From: a bacterium
GTDB taxonomy: Bacteria; Desulfobacterota; DSWW01
Assembly: GCA_028277985.1 (NCBI GenBank)
Contig: JANQFG010000068.1
Location: forward strand, 1 to 64,000
Length of the DNA stretch: 64,000 nucleotides
Direction of reading: 5' to 3'
Part shown: positions 26,193-35,189 of the stretch, in pieces
Layout of the letters: each line of letters opens with the position of its first letter
Numbering within the stretch: position 1 is the first letter of the stretch
Position numbers and translations under genes: made by a program
Notes under the pieces: generated by a model
Database searches by the model: none
Seen by the model: the letters and a program-made list of their open reading frames with translations, nothing else
Told to the model about the DNA's origin: nothing

Positions 26193-27922
26193 ACGAACAT
26201 CTCGGAGAAGTTGCCTGTGACCTCGTATTGCGAAATGGGAAATTCTACACGGTCAATCCTGAACAGCCATGGGCGGAGGCCGTTGCCATCAAAGAGGGTC
26301 GTCTCGCCCGCGTAGGGGCTAACGCGCACGTTGAAGAATGCATCGGTCCGCACACGGAGGTCGTCGACCTGGACGGCCGGTTCGTGATGCCCGGAATATA
26401 CGACACCCATGTCCATCTCATCACCGCGGTCCAGTACGCCCGCTCCCTCTGTCAGCTGCCCGATCCTCCCACCCTTCCGACGATCGACGTCTGTCTCGCC
26501 ACAATCCGGGAATGCTTCGAGCAGGGAAGAGGCATCGAAGACGGCTGGTTCCTTGGAGGGGTCTGGTCTCCCTTCACGTTCGGAATGGAGGGCCCGAGGA
26601 AAGAGATGCTGGACGAGATCGTCGGCGACGTTCCGGCCTTCCTGGTCGATATGACCATCCACGCGGCCTGGGTCAACTCGGCGGCGCTCAGAATCGCCGG
26701 CATCGACAAGAGCACACCGGATCCACAGTACGGTGTCATCGCCCGGGATCCTGAAACCGGGGAGGCCACCGGCTATCTGGTGGAGTATTCGGGTATGGCG
26801 CTCGTGGGTCGGCACATTCCGAAGCTGCCGCTGGTGCGGAGAATGGCCCTTGCCGAACGGGGCATAGCGGAAATGAACGCCTACGGAGTCATCGGCTTCA
26901 GCGAAGCGGGCTCGGAAGAGGCGGATCTCGCCGCCCTGAACCGACTCGCAAGGGACGGGCGCCTCAACGCCCGGGTCCTGACACGAAACCTCGCGGTCCA
27001 GGCCGGATCCATCGAGGAAGATCTCGTTTCCGCCGAGCAGATCGCGTCGGTGGCTGCGAAATACAATACGGGCAGGCTCAATGCATTTGGGGCCAAGGTA
27101 TACGTGGACGGCTCCTCGCAGAACGACACCGTAGCGTTTCTGGATCGAAGCACTCCTGTCGAGCTGCCTTATCTATACGAAGACCTGACCATAACACCTG
27201 AGAAACTGAAACAGGTGGTCACCGATCTTGACCGAAACGGACTGCCGATCATGATGCATTGCATTGGCGACAAGGCGGCCCGGGTCGCCCTGGACGCAGT
27301 TGAAGCGGCGCGCAAGGCGAACGGGAACAGCGGATTACATCACTGCATTACCCACGCGTTCTTCCATTCCGACGAAGACATCCCCCGGTACGCGCAGCTG
27401 GGGGTCTCACTCAGTATCCAGACCTGGGCAAGCACCGATTTCGACTACGGAGAAATTCTCACGCCGATCATAGGAGAGGAGCGGTGGAAGAAGGCCTTCC
27501 CCTACAAGACCCTTATGAATGCCGGAGCGCTTGTCAGCGTAGGCAGTGACTGGCCCTGCGTCACGGCCTCGGTCAATCCGTTTCCCGGGCTCGCCATGGC
27601 CTCGACAAGGATCGACCCTTTCTATCCCGAAAGGGGCGTGTTCAACGAGGAAGAGAAGCTGACCATGGAGGAGCTCATCCCCATGCTGACCATCCATGGG
27701 GCGGAGATGATGGGCCTGGACGAGATTTCAGGATCCATCGAGCAGGGCAAATCCGCCGACCTCGCGGTTCTTGATCGCAATCTCCTTGAATGCGAACCCG
27801 CGGGCCTCTTCGAGACGCGCGTCCTGTTGACGCTCCTCGAGGGCCGCCCCGTGCACCATGCTGAAGACTCGCCCATGCTCGCTCCGGCCGAGGGACTCAA
27901 GACCCCCGAGATGTGGCGCTGA
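26189..27922 (+). CDS. YtcJ-like amidohydrolase (metal-dependent)
   Basis: 577-residue amidohydrolase-superfamily enzyme of the TIM-barrel type. It opens with the beta-sandwich (LVLRNGKFYTVNPEQPWAEA), then the metal-binding MPGIYDTHVHL, MHCIGDKAARVALDAVE, THAFFHSDEDIP, GSDWPCV and the C-terminal KSADLAVLDRNLLE. Members hydrolyse diverse amides, formamides or lactones. No signal peptide. Coupled by ATGA overlap to the SDR-DUF2867 gene, suggesting consecutive steps in one catabolic route (inference). Confidence 0.9.
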   Translation: MNEHLGEVACDLVLRNGKFYTVNPEQPWAEAVAIKEGRLARVGANAHVEECIGPHTEVVDLDGRFVMPGIYDTHVHLITAVQYARSLCQLPDPPTLPTIDVCLATIRECFEQGRGIEDGWFLGGVWSPFTFGMEGPRKEMLDEIVGDVPAFLVDMTIHAAWVNSAALRIAGIDKSTPDPQYGVIARDPETGEATGYLVEYSGMALVGRHIPKLPLVRRMALAERGIAEMNAYGVIGFSEAGSEEADLAALNRLARDGRLNARVLTRNLAVQAGSIEEDLVSAEQIASVAAKYNTGRLNAFGAKVYVDGSSQNDTVAFLDRSTPVELPYLYEDLTITPEKLKQVVTDLDRNGLPIMMHCIGDKAARVALDAVEAARKANGNSGLHHCITHAFFHSDEDIPRYAQLGVSLSIQTWASTDFDYGEILTPIIGEERWKKAFPYKTLMNAGALVSVGSDWPCVTASVNPFPGLAMASTRIDPFYPERGVFNEEEKLTMEELIPMLTIHGAEMMGLDEISGSIEQGKSADLAVLDRNLLECEPAGLFETRVLLTLLEGRPVHHAEDSPMLAPAEGLKTPEMWR

Positions 27923-28010
27923 GTCGCCGAGAGGCTCTCTTGTTGACCCACCGGAGCCCATCTCCTATCCTGTTCCTGTTCGGAGGAAATCGTACAGAAA
28001 GGCTGCGGAA

Positions 28011-28445
28011 ATGCGTGAACGGATCAAGGCGTTCCTCAAAGAGAAAGACATGTGCGTTCTGGCCACGACCCTGGAGGGCAAGCCCCATTGTTCGCTCATG
28101 GCCTACATGACGGACGAGGAGGCGGAGTGGATCTACATGGTTACGCACCGGAGCACGACCAAATATACGAACCTGCTCTCCAATGAGAAGGTGAGCCTGC
28201 TGGTGGATAACCGAAGCGAAGGGGTGTCCGGCGACCGGGCCAATCTGAAGGCGTTGACCGTGCACGGAACCTTTCACGCGGTGGAGGACCGAGAGATGAG
28301 GGACAGGATCCTCGAGCAGGTCCGGCAGCGCCACCCCCACATGCAGGATTTCCTCAACAACCCCGAGGCCGAGATCATATCGGTCCGTGCAAGCTCGTTC
28401 CTCTTCCTTGACGGCATATCCGATTCCCACTTCATAACCCTTTGA
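28011..28445 (+). CDS. PPOX-family FMN-binding split-barrel protein (paralogue of 14221-14679)
   Basis: 144 residues: MCVLATTLEGKPHCSLMAYM, then VTHRSTTKYTNLLSNEKVSL followed by LVDNRS, and a C-terminal SVRASSFLFLDGISDSH. It shares the core motif spacing with the protein at 14221-14679, so the genome has at least two of these. Start at the ATG of MRERIKAF, preceded by AAAGG at about 8 nt; the longer ORF overlaps the amidohydrolase and is not used. It lies 88 nt after the amidohydrolase and may belong to that transcript. Confidence 0.82.
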   Translation: MRERIKAFLKEKDMCVLATTLEGKPHCSLMAYMTDEEAEWIYMVTHRSTTKYTNLLSNEKVSLLVDNRSEGVSGDRANLKALTVHGTFHAVEDREMRDRILEQVRQRHPHMQDFLNNPEAEIISVRASSFLFLDGISDSHFITL

Positions 28446-28504
28446 TGACGAACCTATGCGCACCTGAACGAATCTAACAAGCGGATCTCACAAGGGGGTT
28501 CGTC

Positions 28505-29926
28505 ATGAAGGTGCTTCTCCTGGCCATGCCGGATGCCATCAGCGCTCTCGACGGCCTGGTCACGATACCGAATATCGGCCTCTGTTCGATCGCGGGAAAT
28601 CTCACGGACTGTGATGTGAGAATCCTGGACCTGGTAGGCTTCCGCAGGCGTGTTCGTCAGGCTCTTGTCGAGGAGCTCCGGAGCTTCCGGCCCGACGTGG
28701 TTGGCCTGAGCGCGATGACCTTCCAGTACGATTCAGCCGTCAGGGTCGCACGAATCGTCAAGGAGTGGAACGCAGAGACCCCCATCGTCCTGGGCGGATA
28801 TCACGCATCTCTCCTCTACAACGAGGTCGGGGTCTCGCGGGAGGCAAACCTTTTCGACTTTCTCGTCAGGGGCGAAGGCGAATTGACATTCGACCGGCTC
28901 ATCCAGGCGCTTCGGCAGGGAAGTGCCGAGTTTTCAAGTATTCCAGGCCTGTCAGCGAGAGTGAACGGGGATTTCGTCCACAATTCCCCTGCAGGGCTTA
29001 CGGATCTGAAAGAACTCGAGCCATCGAATCGAAGCGTACGGGTCTTCAAGGACTTCCGCTTCTTCAACTTTCCCTTTGATTGTGTGGAAACCTCCCGGGG
29101 CTGCACCATGAGTTGCAGCTTCTGCAGCATCCGGGAGATGTACGGCCGGAGATTCCGCAAATTCCCCCTGAAGAAAGTGCTTGCCGAGGTCGATGGGATC
29201 CGGCGCGCGGGCGGGAAAGGCGTGTTCTTCGTGGATGACAATATCACCCTGGACATCCGCTGGCTTCGAACCTTGTGCGAGGCGATCATAGCAGAGGGGC
29301 TGGACGATCTGCAGTACGTGATCCAGGCGAGCGTTGACGGGATACACAGCGATCTCTCCTTGCCGAGTCTGCTTTCGCAGGCCGGATTCCGCGTCGTGTT
29401 TCTTGGAATAGAGAGCGGAAGCCAACACAACCTGGACATCATGAGCAAGGGGTATTCCGCGAGCAAGACCAAGGCGGTCGTGTCCGAACTGCACGGCCGG
29501 GGCATCGTCGTCCTTGGGGGATTCATCGTCGGCAATCCGGATGATCGCCCCGAAGACATCCGGGACGTTTTCGGTTTTGCCCGGGAAACCGGCGTGGACC
29601 ATGCCATTGTCCAGTGCCTGACCCCGTATCCGAAAACGGACATCAGGGAGCAGCTCGAGCAGGAAGGATTGATTTCCAACCCGGAGGGCTTCGAGCGATA
29701 CAACGGGTTCATGGCCAACGTGAAGACCCGCTACATGAGTTCCCTCCAAATCGCGAGAGAAACCGTCAAGGCGGGGACGCCCTATTACATGAATCCCTTC
29801 CGAATGAACGCCAGCCTGCTGTGGCGCTATCACAGGTCGGCCTTCTGGATCCTGCTACGGAACAACTTGAAGTTCATCTATTCGGGCTGGCGGAATCGAA
29901 TGTTCGCATCCACCCACAGGTTCTGA
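28505..29926 (+). CDS. B12-binding radical SAM protein
   Basis: 473 residues. N-terminal cobalamin-binding Rossmann domain (LVTIPNIGLCSIAGNL, VVGLSAMTFQYDSAVRVARI, PIVLGGYHASLLYNE) without the canonical DxHxxG. It is followed by the radical SAM barrel with the [4Fe-4S] motif in TSRGCTMSCSFCSIREMYG (CxxxCxxC). GVFFVDDNI, FLGIESGSQ and GGFIVGNPDD are standard. Family members are methylases, cyclases and ring-modifying enzymes of hopanoid, bacteriochlorophyll and antibiotic pathways; the substrate here is unknown. SD AAGGGGG before the ATG. Next downstream is a methyltransferase after 241 bp. Confidence 0.9.
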   Translation: MKVLLLAMPDAISALDGLVTIPNIGLCSIAGNLTDCDVRILDLVGFRRRVRQALVEELRSFRPDVVGLSAMTFQYDSAVRVARIVKEWNAETPIVLGGYHASLLYNEVGVSREANLFDFLVRGEGELTFDRLIQALRQGSAEFSSIPGLSARVNGDFVHNSPAGLTDLKELEPSNRSVRVFKDFRFFNFPFDCVETSRGCTMSCSFCSIREMYGRRFRKFPLKKVLAEVDGIRRAGGKGVFFVDDNITLDIRWLRTLCEAIIAEGLDDLQYVIQASVDGIHSDLSLPSLLSQAGFRVVFLGIESGSQHNLDIMSKGYSASKTKAVVSELHGRGIVVLGGFIVGNPDDRPEDIRDVFGFARETGVDHAIVQCLTPYPKTDIREQLEQEGLISNPEGFERYNGFMANVKTRYMSSLQIARETVKAGTPYYMNPFRMNASLLWRYHRSAFWILLRNNLKFIYSGWRNRMFASTHRF

Positions 29927-30167
29927 GCTCCCCATTCGTTGCCGACTCCTCTTCCCTGACCGGTTCGGGCACACGGCCTGATTCGGATGGACGAAGCCTT
30001 CGCGGCGAACCGGCCACGCCGGTTGTTTTGGCCTACCCATCACCTGCCATTTCTCTAGCATTGCCAAGAGCCGAAAAATGTACAAATTGTATGTAAAATC
30101 AAACCTGTACGCCGGGAAAAGCATCTCACTAGTATCATGTGAAAGCGATAAAGAAAGGACGAGAACG

Positions 30168-31235
30168 ATGAATAGGAACGAAGCGAAGCAAGTTGTGCAC
30201 GGCGGCCTCGAGGACTTTTTGAACGGTGGAGATGCATTCTCCAGGCAGGATGAATCGGACGACACCCGCTTCTACGCGCTCGACCGGTTCGTGGATCATC
30301 TGGACACGGTCGCGCTCGCCACGGTCGAGAAGCTGATCGATACACTGGTCGTGGACAAGCGGCCCTCTATCCTCGATCTGATGGCCGGATGGGATTCCCA
30401 TATCCCCGGAACCATCGAAGCGGACGAAGTGGTGGGACTCGGCCTGAACGAGAACGAGCTTTCAAAGAACAAGGACCTCACAGAATTTGTGTTCCACGAC
30501 CTCAACAGGGAACCGACCCTGCCCTTTGAAGATAATCGGTTCGATGTGGTTCTGAATACGGTATCGGTGGACTACATGACGAGGCCCTTTGCCGTGTTTC
30601 GCGAAGTGGCAAGGGTGCTCAAGCCGGGTGGGCTGTTTCTGGTCGTGTTCTCCAACCGCATGTTCCCCGAGAAAGCGGTAAAGATCTGGCGCGAGTCGAG
30701 CGAGCCGGAACGGGTGATGCTCGTGGAGGACTTCTTCAAGGCATCCGACCTCTTCGAGAATCCGAAGACATTCACCTCTAAGGGCAAGCCCAGGCCGAAG
30801 GATGATCTCTACGCAGACCGGGGCATTCCGAGCGACCCGATCTACGCCGTGTATGCGGAGAAGAAGGGCGAGGAGGGAGTACGAGCAACAAGGCCCACCC
30901 TTGCCGGCGAGGAGAAGCGGCCCCTGAATGCCGAAGAGATGAAGGCCCAGAGGGAAGAGGTCAAACGGACCCTGTGTTGTCCTCACTGTGGGCAGAAGAT
31001 GAAGAAATGGATCATCCCGGATTCTCCCTTTAACACGTGGCAGAACGAGTACATGTACATCTGTTTCAACGATGAATGCCCCTATCTCGTCCGTGGCTGG
31101 GACGTGATGAGCCGCCAGGGAAACGCATCCATGTCCTACCGTCAGATGTTCAATCCGGAAAACGGCAGCCTCACACCGATGCCGGTTCCGAACCTCAAGG
31201 CGCTCAAGGACGGGATCCTGGAGGAAGACGAATAG
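30168..31235 (+). CDS. SAM-dependent methyltransferase with C-terminal zinc ribbon
   Basis: 355 residues. Class I methyltransferase core (about 60-190): ILDLMAGWDSHIP, VVGLGLNENELSKNK, DNRFDVVLNTVSVDYMTRPF, VARVLKPGGLFLVVFSNRMF. After a charged linker comes a zinc-ribbon: CCPHCGQKMKKW (about 272-283) and CFNDECPYLVRGW about 35 residues later, i.e. CPxC...C..xC spacing like Ogr/Delta-type ribbons. The start at MNRNEAK follows GAAAGGA; an upstream in-frame extension is unlikely. The following VOC gene starts 21 nt after the stop. Confidence 0.82.
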   Translation: MNRNEAKQVVHGGLEDFLNGGDAFSRQDESDDTRFYALDRFVDHLDTVALATVEKLIDTLVVDKRPSILDLMAGWDSHIPGTIEADEVVGLGLNENELSKNKDLTEFVFHDLNREPTLPFEDNRFDVVLNTVSVDYMTRPFAVFREVARVLKPGGLFLVVFSNRMFPEKAVKIWRESSEPERVMLVEDFFKASDLFENPKTFTSKGKPRPKDDLYADRGIPSDPIYAVYAEKKGEEGVRATRPTLAGEEKRPLNAEEMKAQREEVKRTLCCPHCGQKMKKWIIPDSPFNTWQNEYMYICFNDECPYLVRGWDVMSRQGNASMSYRQMFNPENGSLTPMPVPNLKALKDGILEEDE

Positions 31236-31256
31236 GGCATGCAGGAGGGAAGTGCG

Positions 31257-31742
31257 ATGAGCGAACCGGCCGAGAAGATCGACCCGGAAACAACAAAGGC
31301 AAGGATGGTCGGAATCAACCACGTCGCGATCGAGGTGGACGACGTGGAGGCGGCCCTCGAATTCTACGGTAGTGTTTTCGACTTCACCCTGAGGGGAAGA
31401 GGCGATGGAATGGCCTTCATCGATATGGGAGACCAGTTCATCGCCATCGAGGAGAAGCGGACCCAGAAGCCGGACCAGCTTCGCCACTTCGGTCTGGTGG
31501 TGGACGATCGGGAAGCGGTCCGCAGGAGGCTCGAGGAAATCGGTGTGGAGCCCTTTCCCGGCCGATTCCTCGACTTCCTTGATCCCTGGGGCAACCGAAT
31601 TCAGATCATCGAGTACAAGGGCATCCAGTTCACCAAGGCCCCCTACGTCTTGCACGGTATGGGTCTGGACGGGCTCGAAAAGACCCCCGAGGCGATCGAA
31701 CAGCTCAGGGCAAAGGGAATGTGTCCGGGCGGGAATGAATAG
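31257..31742 (+). CDS. VOC (glyoxalase/bleomycin-resistance) family protein
   Basis: 161-residue metal-dependent VOC-fold protein. Two beta-alpha-beta modules are visible: VGINHVAIEVDDVEAALEFY and DQLRHFGLVVDDREAVRRRL, closing with FLDPWGNRIQIIEY. The His in NHVAIEV, His in RHFGLVV and Glu in IIEY would be the metal ligands. ATG at 31257 follows GCAGGAGGGAAG. It is 21 nt from the methyltransferase and probably in its operon. Reaction unknown; methylmalonyl-CoA epimerase and dioxygenases share this fold. Confidence 0.85.
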   Translation: MSEPAEKIDPETTKARMVGINHVAIEVDDVEAALEFYGSVFDFTLRGRGDGMAFIDMGDQFIAIEEKRTQKPDQLRHFGLVVDDREAVRRRLEEIGVEPFPGRFLDFLDPWGNRIQIIEYKGIQFTKAPYVLHGMGLDGLEKTPEAIEQLRAKGMCPGGNE

Positions 31743-31913
31743 CCGCCCGGTGATCTCAGATTTCCCTATTCTTCTCCTTTCCCGCCCCGAATCGTGGTAT
31801 CATACGTGCCGCTCATCCGGTTGCATGCCGTGTGAGTACCGGTGACGATCGCATTCTGTTGAGAGGAGACGGAGGAGCAGGATAGCTTCGGACCAAGACA
31901 TAGGGAGGTGCCC

Positions 31914-33236
31914 ATGCTGGACTTCACTCTGACCCCCGAGCAGCTTTCGTTGCAGAAGAAGGCCCGTGAGTTTGCACTGAAGGAGATCCTTCCCGTTGCC
32001 TGGTACTACGACGAGATCCATGAAACCCCGATGCACCTGCTCCGGAAGGCCTTTGACGCGGGCATCATGAACGGTGACATTCCCGTGGAGTACGGGGGCC
32101 CGGGTGCGGGTCTGCTGGACGGGGTCATCGTCACGGAAGAGCTCGCCGCCGCCTGCCCCGGGCTTGCCACCTCGATCTTCGACAACTCCCTCGGCATGGA
32201 ACCTCTCATTCTCTCGTCGAACGATGCCTTGAAGGAGAAATACCTCCCGAAGATCGCAAAGGATTTCAAGCTGATCTGTTTTGCGACTTCAGAGCCCACC
32301 ATGGGCTCCGACGTCTCGGGTATCCGCTGTGAGGCCAGGGAAGAAGGGGACCACTGGGTTCTGAACGGAACCAAGTACTGGATCACCAACGGGGGCATTG
32401 CGGACTACATGTCCGTGTTCGCCACGGCCGACGCGGAGTCCAAACACCAGGGCATCTGCGCCTTCATCGTGGAGAGGGATTGGGACGGCGTCTCCTCGGG
32501 CAAGACCATACAGAAGATCGGCCAGCGGGCCTCCAATACATCCTCCCTGAATTTCAAGAACGTGAAGGTACCGAAGGAGAACGTGCTCGCCGCGCCCGGA
32601 GACGGGTTTGTCCTGGCGATGAAGACCTTCGGCCGGACCCGGCCCGCCATCGGCGCCTTTGCGGTCGGAGCCGCGCGGTCCGCCATGGAGTTTGCGATCG
32701 ATTACGCGAAGAGGCGGCGGACCTTCGGTGCTCCCATAGCCAACTACCAGGCGATCCAGTTCAAGATCGCGGAAATGTTTCAGAAGGTGGAGACGGCCCG
32801 TCTGCTGGTCTGGAAGGCGGCCTGGGAGGCGGACCAGGGGCTGGACCCGACCCTGACCGCATCCTTGGCCAAGATGTACTCCTCCGAGATGGCCCAGGAG
32901 GTCCTGGGCGAGGCGCTGCAGATCCTCGCTGGCTACGGGTACACGAAGTGGTTCCCCATCGAGAAGCTGATGCGGGATACCCGGCTCTTCAAGATCTACG
33001 AGGGGACGAGCGAGATTCAGAGGATCATCATCTCCGGTTTCGCCCTGGGAACCTACGAGCCTGCGATGCCGCCGCTGGAGGATCTGCCCATGCAGAGGGA
33101 GGTGGATCCCGAAGAGAAGGCCTCCGGGCAGGCGGTATGGCGGTGTCGCATGTGCGGCTATGTGCACCACGGGGAAGAGCCGCCCGACGAGTGTCCTTCG
33201 TGCTTCTTTCCCAAGACGGCCTTCAAGAAGGTGTGA
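31914..33236 (+). CDS. Acyl-CoA dehydrogenase fused to a C-terminal rubredoxin-like domain
   Basis: 440 residues. Residues 1-380 are a complete acyl-CoA dehydrogenase: FALKEILPVAWYYDE, the FAD-binding CFATSEPTMGSDVSG and YWITNGGIADYM, RRTFGAPIANYQAIQFKIAE, and ILAGYGYTKWFPIEKLMRD, then KIYEGTSEIQR. The Glu of YEGTSEIQ is the family's general-base position in many members. The last 35 residues are a rubredoxin/rubrerythrin-type iron site, CRMCGY...CPSC (two CxxC pairs ~15 apart). This would give the flavin a built-in one-electron acceptor. SD GGAGG 5-6 nt before ATG 31914. Confidence 0.92.
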   Translation: MLDFTLTPEQLSLQKKAREFALKEILPVAWYYDEIHETPMHLLRKAFDAGIMNGDIPVEYGGPGAGLLDGVIVTEELAAACPGLATSIFDNSLGMEPLILSSNDALKEKYLPKIAKDFKLICFATSEPTMGSDVSGIRCEAREEGDHWVLNGTKYWITNGGIADYMSVFATADAESKHQGICAFIVERDWDGVSSGKTIQKIGQRASNTSSLNFKNVKVPKENVLAAPGDGFVLAMKTFGRTRPAIGAFAVGAARSAMEFAIDYAKRRRTFGAPIANYQAIQFKIAEMFQKVETARLLVWKAAWEADQGLDPTLTASLAKMYSSEMAQEVLGEALQILAGYGYTKWFPIEKLMRDTRLFKIYEGTSEIQRIIISGFALGTYEPAMPPLEDLPMQREVDPEEKASGQAVWRCRMCGYVHHGEEPPDECPSCFFPKTAFKKV

Positions 33237-33328
33237 TCCGGTACTGCACTGCCCCCGCCTCGTGGACTTCGAGAGGTCCCGGCGAGGGCGTTCGACGTGT
33301 ATCTTCAGGCTAGATAATCACCAAGCGC

Positions 33329-33706
33329 TCAGGCGAGAAGGCTCTTCACCTGTCCCAGCAGGTCGTCCGTGTCGATCGGCTTGTTGATGTGGCCTGCCGG
33401 TGGCTTGAGATTCTTCTGCTTCTCGATGAAGGACTTGAGGTCTTCGGAAACCCCTGTGACGATGATCACGGGGATGGCCGCCGTGGCCGCGTCTTCCTGG
33501 AGCTCCCGCAAGGCCTTGAGGCCCGACTTTTCCGGCATGGAGATGTCCAGGGTGATCAGGTCCGGGCTCTGACCCTTGGCGATCTCCATTCCTTCATCTC
33601 CGTCTTTGGCGGCCAAGGCGTCGTAGCCGTTGTCCTCAAAAAGGGTTGTGAGGTAACTTGCGGTGTCTTGTTCGTCCTCGATGACGAGAATCTTTTTCTT
33701 TTCCAA
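33329..33706 (-). CDS. Stand-alone CheY-like response regulator
   Basis: 125-residue receiver domain: ILVIEDEQDTASYL (acidic pair), phospho-acceptor Asp in LITLDISMPEKSG (about residue 54), VIIVTGVS (Thr), and the Lys in GHINKPID. No output domain. Starts with TTG: AGGAGG lies exactly 7 nt upstream and no ATG is available in frame, so this is a rare-codon start with a strong ribosome-binding site. The cognate kinase is not adjacent. A good promoter lies 75-110 bp upstream. Confidence 0.92.
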   Translation of the reverse strand: MEKKKILVIEDEQDTASYLTTLFEDNGYDALAAKDGDEGMEIAKGQSPDLITLDISMPEKSGLKALRELQEDAATAAIPVIIVTGVSEDLKSFIEKQKNLKPPAGHINKPIDTDDLLGQVKSLLA

Positions 33707-33784
33707 TGCAGTTCCTCCTCTTGTTCAAGGGGGGCCTTCCCGCCGTTGACGGATCCAATTCCTAGCAAACATATAGGTTTTTAC

Positions 33785-33814
33785 AAGATACCGAAAACAT
33801 TGGGATATTGTCAA
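33785..33814 (-). promoter_or_regulatory. Promoter of the response-regulator gene
   Basis: On the minus strand a perfect TTGACA (33814-33809) is followed after 18 bp by TATCTT (33790-33785). A 7-bp hairpin, GGCACCC-ggat-GGGTGCC (33824-33841), lies just upstream of the -35 box and could be an operator. Confidence 0.5.
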
Positions 33815-33920
33815 GCATATTCTGGCACCCGGATGGGTGCCGGGACATTTTCGCATATTGGCAAGACGAAATCGACTGTGTTAGCCTGAGCGCGGGGACA
33901 ACGAGTCGGGGACGGTCCGT

Positions 33921-35174
33921 ATGTCGTCGAAAAAAGGCGTGATCGCTTTGATGGGATCGGGCGAGCTGACCGCCACGATGGTCGAGGTGCACAAGCAGCT
34001 CCTGGCCGCGATGGGAGCGGCCGCGCAGGCCGTCTTCCTGGACACCCCCGCCGGCTTCCAACTCAACGTGGACCAGCTATCCCAAAGGGCAGTAGAGTAT
34101 TTCCGGACCCACGTACAGCAGCCCGTGTCGGTTGCCTCCTTCAAGTCGAACGAAACGGCGACCCCTTATGAGGCGGAGCAGGCCTTTCATATCCTTCGCC
34201 AGGCCGACTATGTGCTGATCGGGCCTGGAAGTCCTTCCTATGCAGTACGCCAATGGCGTGAAACCCCGATTCCCGACATCCTGGCCAACCGTGTAGAGGA
34301 AGGGGGATGCCTTGTAGCCGCGAGTGCAGCAGCCCTCACGGTGGGTTGCTTCACCCTGCCCGTCTATGAAGTCTACAAGGTGGGCGAGGATCTTCACTGG
34401 GTGGACGGAATGGACATCCTCAGCCGCTTCGGGTTGAACCTCGTGGTGATCCCTCACTGGAACAATGCCGAGGGAGGCAATCACGACACCCGGTTCTGTT
34501 ACATGGGAGAGCCCCGGTTCCGCAAGCTCGAGTCCATGCTGCCGGAAGGTTCATCCGTGCTGGGCCTGGACGAGCACACTGCCTGTCTGATCGATTTCGA
34601 GAAAGAGGAAGCCGTCATCAGGGGAATCGGACGTGTCACCCTTCGCCGCAACGGAGTAGAGACGTCATTTGAAAGGGGAGACCGATTCCCCCTGGATGTC
34701 CTTCGCGGGAAGAGCATCGGAGAGTCCGTCAAGCGCGAGGCCCCGGCGGCGATCGATGCGGAAGCGCCCGAGGAGAAGGCGGAGGATTCCTTCTGGCAAG
34801 GGATTCATGGAATCGAGGCGGCTTTCGAGGAAGGACTCGAAAAGGGGGAGCCGGACAAGGCAACGAACGCCCTTCTCGAGCTCGACCGGACCATCTGGGA
34901 GGCGCAGCAGGCCCTCGAGGACCAGGAGTTCATTTCTCAGGCAAGAGAGATATTGCGGGAGATGATCGTTTCCCTCGGTGTGAAACTCGCATCTTCCGCG
35001 CCGGACCCTGTGGATCGCATCGGACCTTTGGTAGAGGATCTGCTCGACCTGAGGGAGAGGTTCCGGGAGAGGAAGCAGTGGCAGGATGCGGATGCGATTC
35101 GCGACAGCCTCCAGCGGGGAGGCATTGTCGTGGACGACACGGACACCGGTCCCCGCTGGAGATCGGATTCCTGA
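33921..35174 (+). CDS. Peptidase S51-like domain fused to a cysteinyl-tRNA-synthetase C-terminal-like domain
   Basis: 417 residues. Residues 1-260 look like a peptidase E/cyanophycinase-type class I amidotransferase fold: GVIALMGSGELTATM, AVFLDTPAGFQ, YVLIGPGSPSYAVRQW, and GCLVAASAAALTVG, where the nucleophile Ser would sit in AASAAA. Then comes a linker, followed by a helical region (300-417) ending ERKQWQDADAIRDSLQRGGI and DDTDTGPRWR. This closely follows the end of CysRS (R..KDWA.AD.IRD.L...GI...DT..GT.W). No aminoacylation catalytic domain is present. Function unknown; both domain calls are from motif recognition. Confidence 0.75.
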   Translation: MSSKKGVIALMGSGELTATMVEVHKQLLAAMGAAAQAVFLDTPAGFQLNVDQLSQRAVEYFRTHVQQPVSVASFKSNETATPYEAEQAFHILRQADYVLIGPGSPSYAVRQWRETPIPDILANRVEEGGCLVAASAAALTVGCFTLPVYEVYKVGEDLHWVDGMDILSRFGLNLVVIPHWNNAEGGNHDTRFCYMGEPRFRKLESMLPEGSSVLGLDEHTACLIDFEKEEAVIRGIGRVTLRRNGVETSFERGDRFPLDVLRGKSIGESVKREAPAAIDAEAPEEKAEDSFWQGIHGIEAAFEEGLEKGEPDKATNALLELDRTIWEAQQALEDQEFISQAREILREMIVSLGVKLASSAPDPVDRIGPLVEDLLDLRERFRERKQWQDADAIRDSLQRGGIVVDDTDTGPRWRSDS

Positions 35175-35189
35175 TACGAACGCGGGAGG

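Noticed and set aside
30462-31655. 397-codon minus-strand ORF opposite the methyltransferase and VOC genes
   Set aside because: Antisense to two genes with clear motifs and SDs; no independent support.
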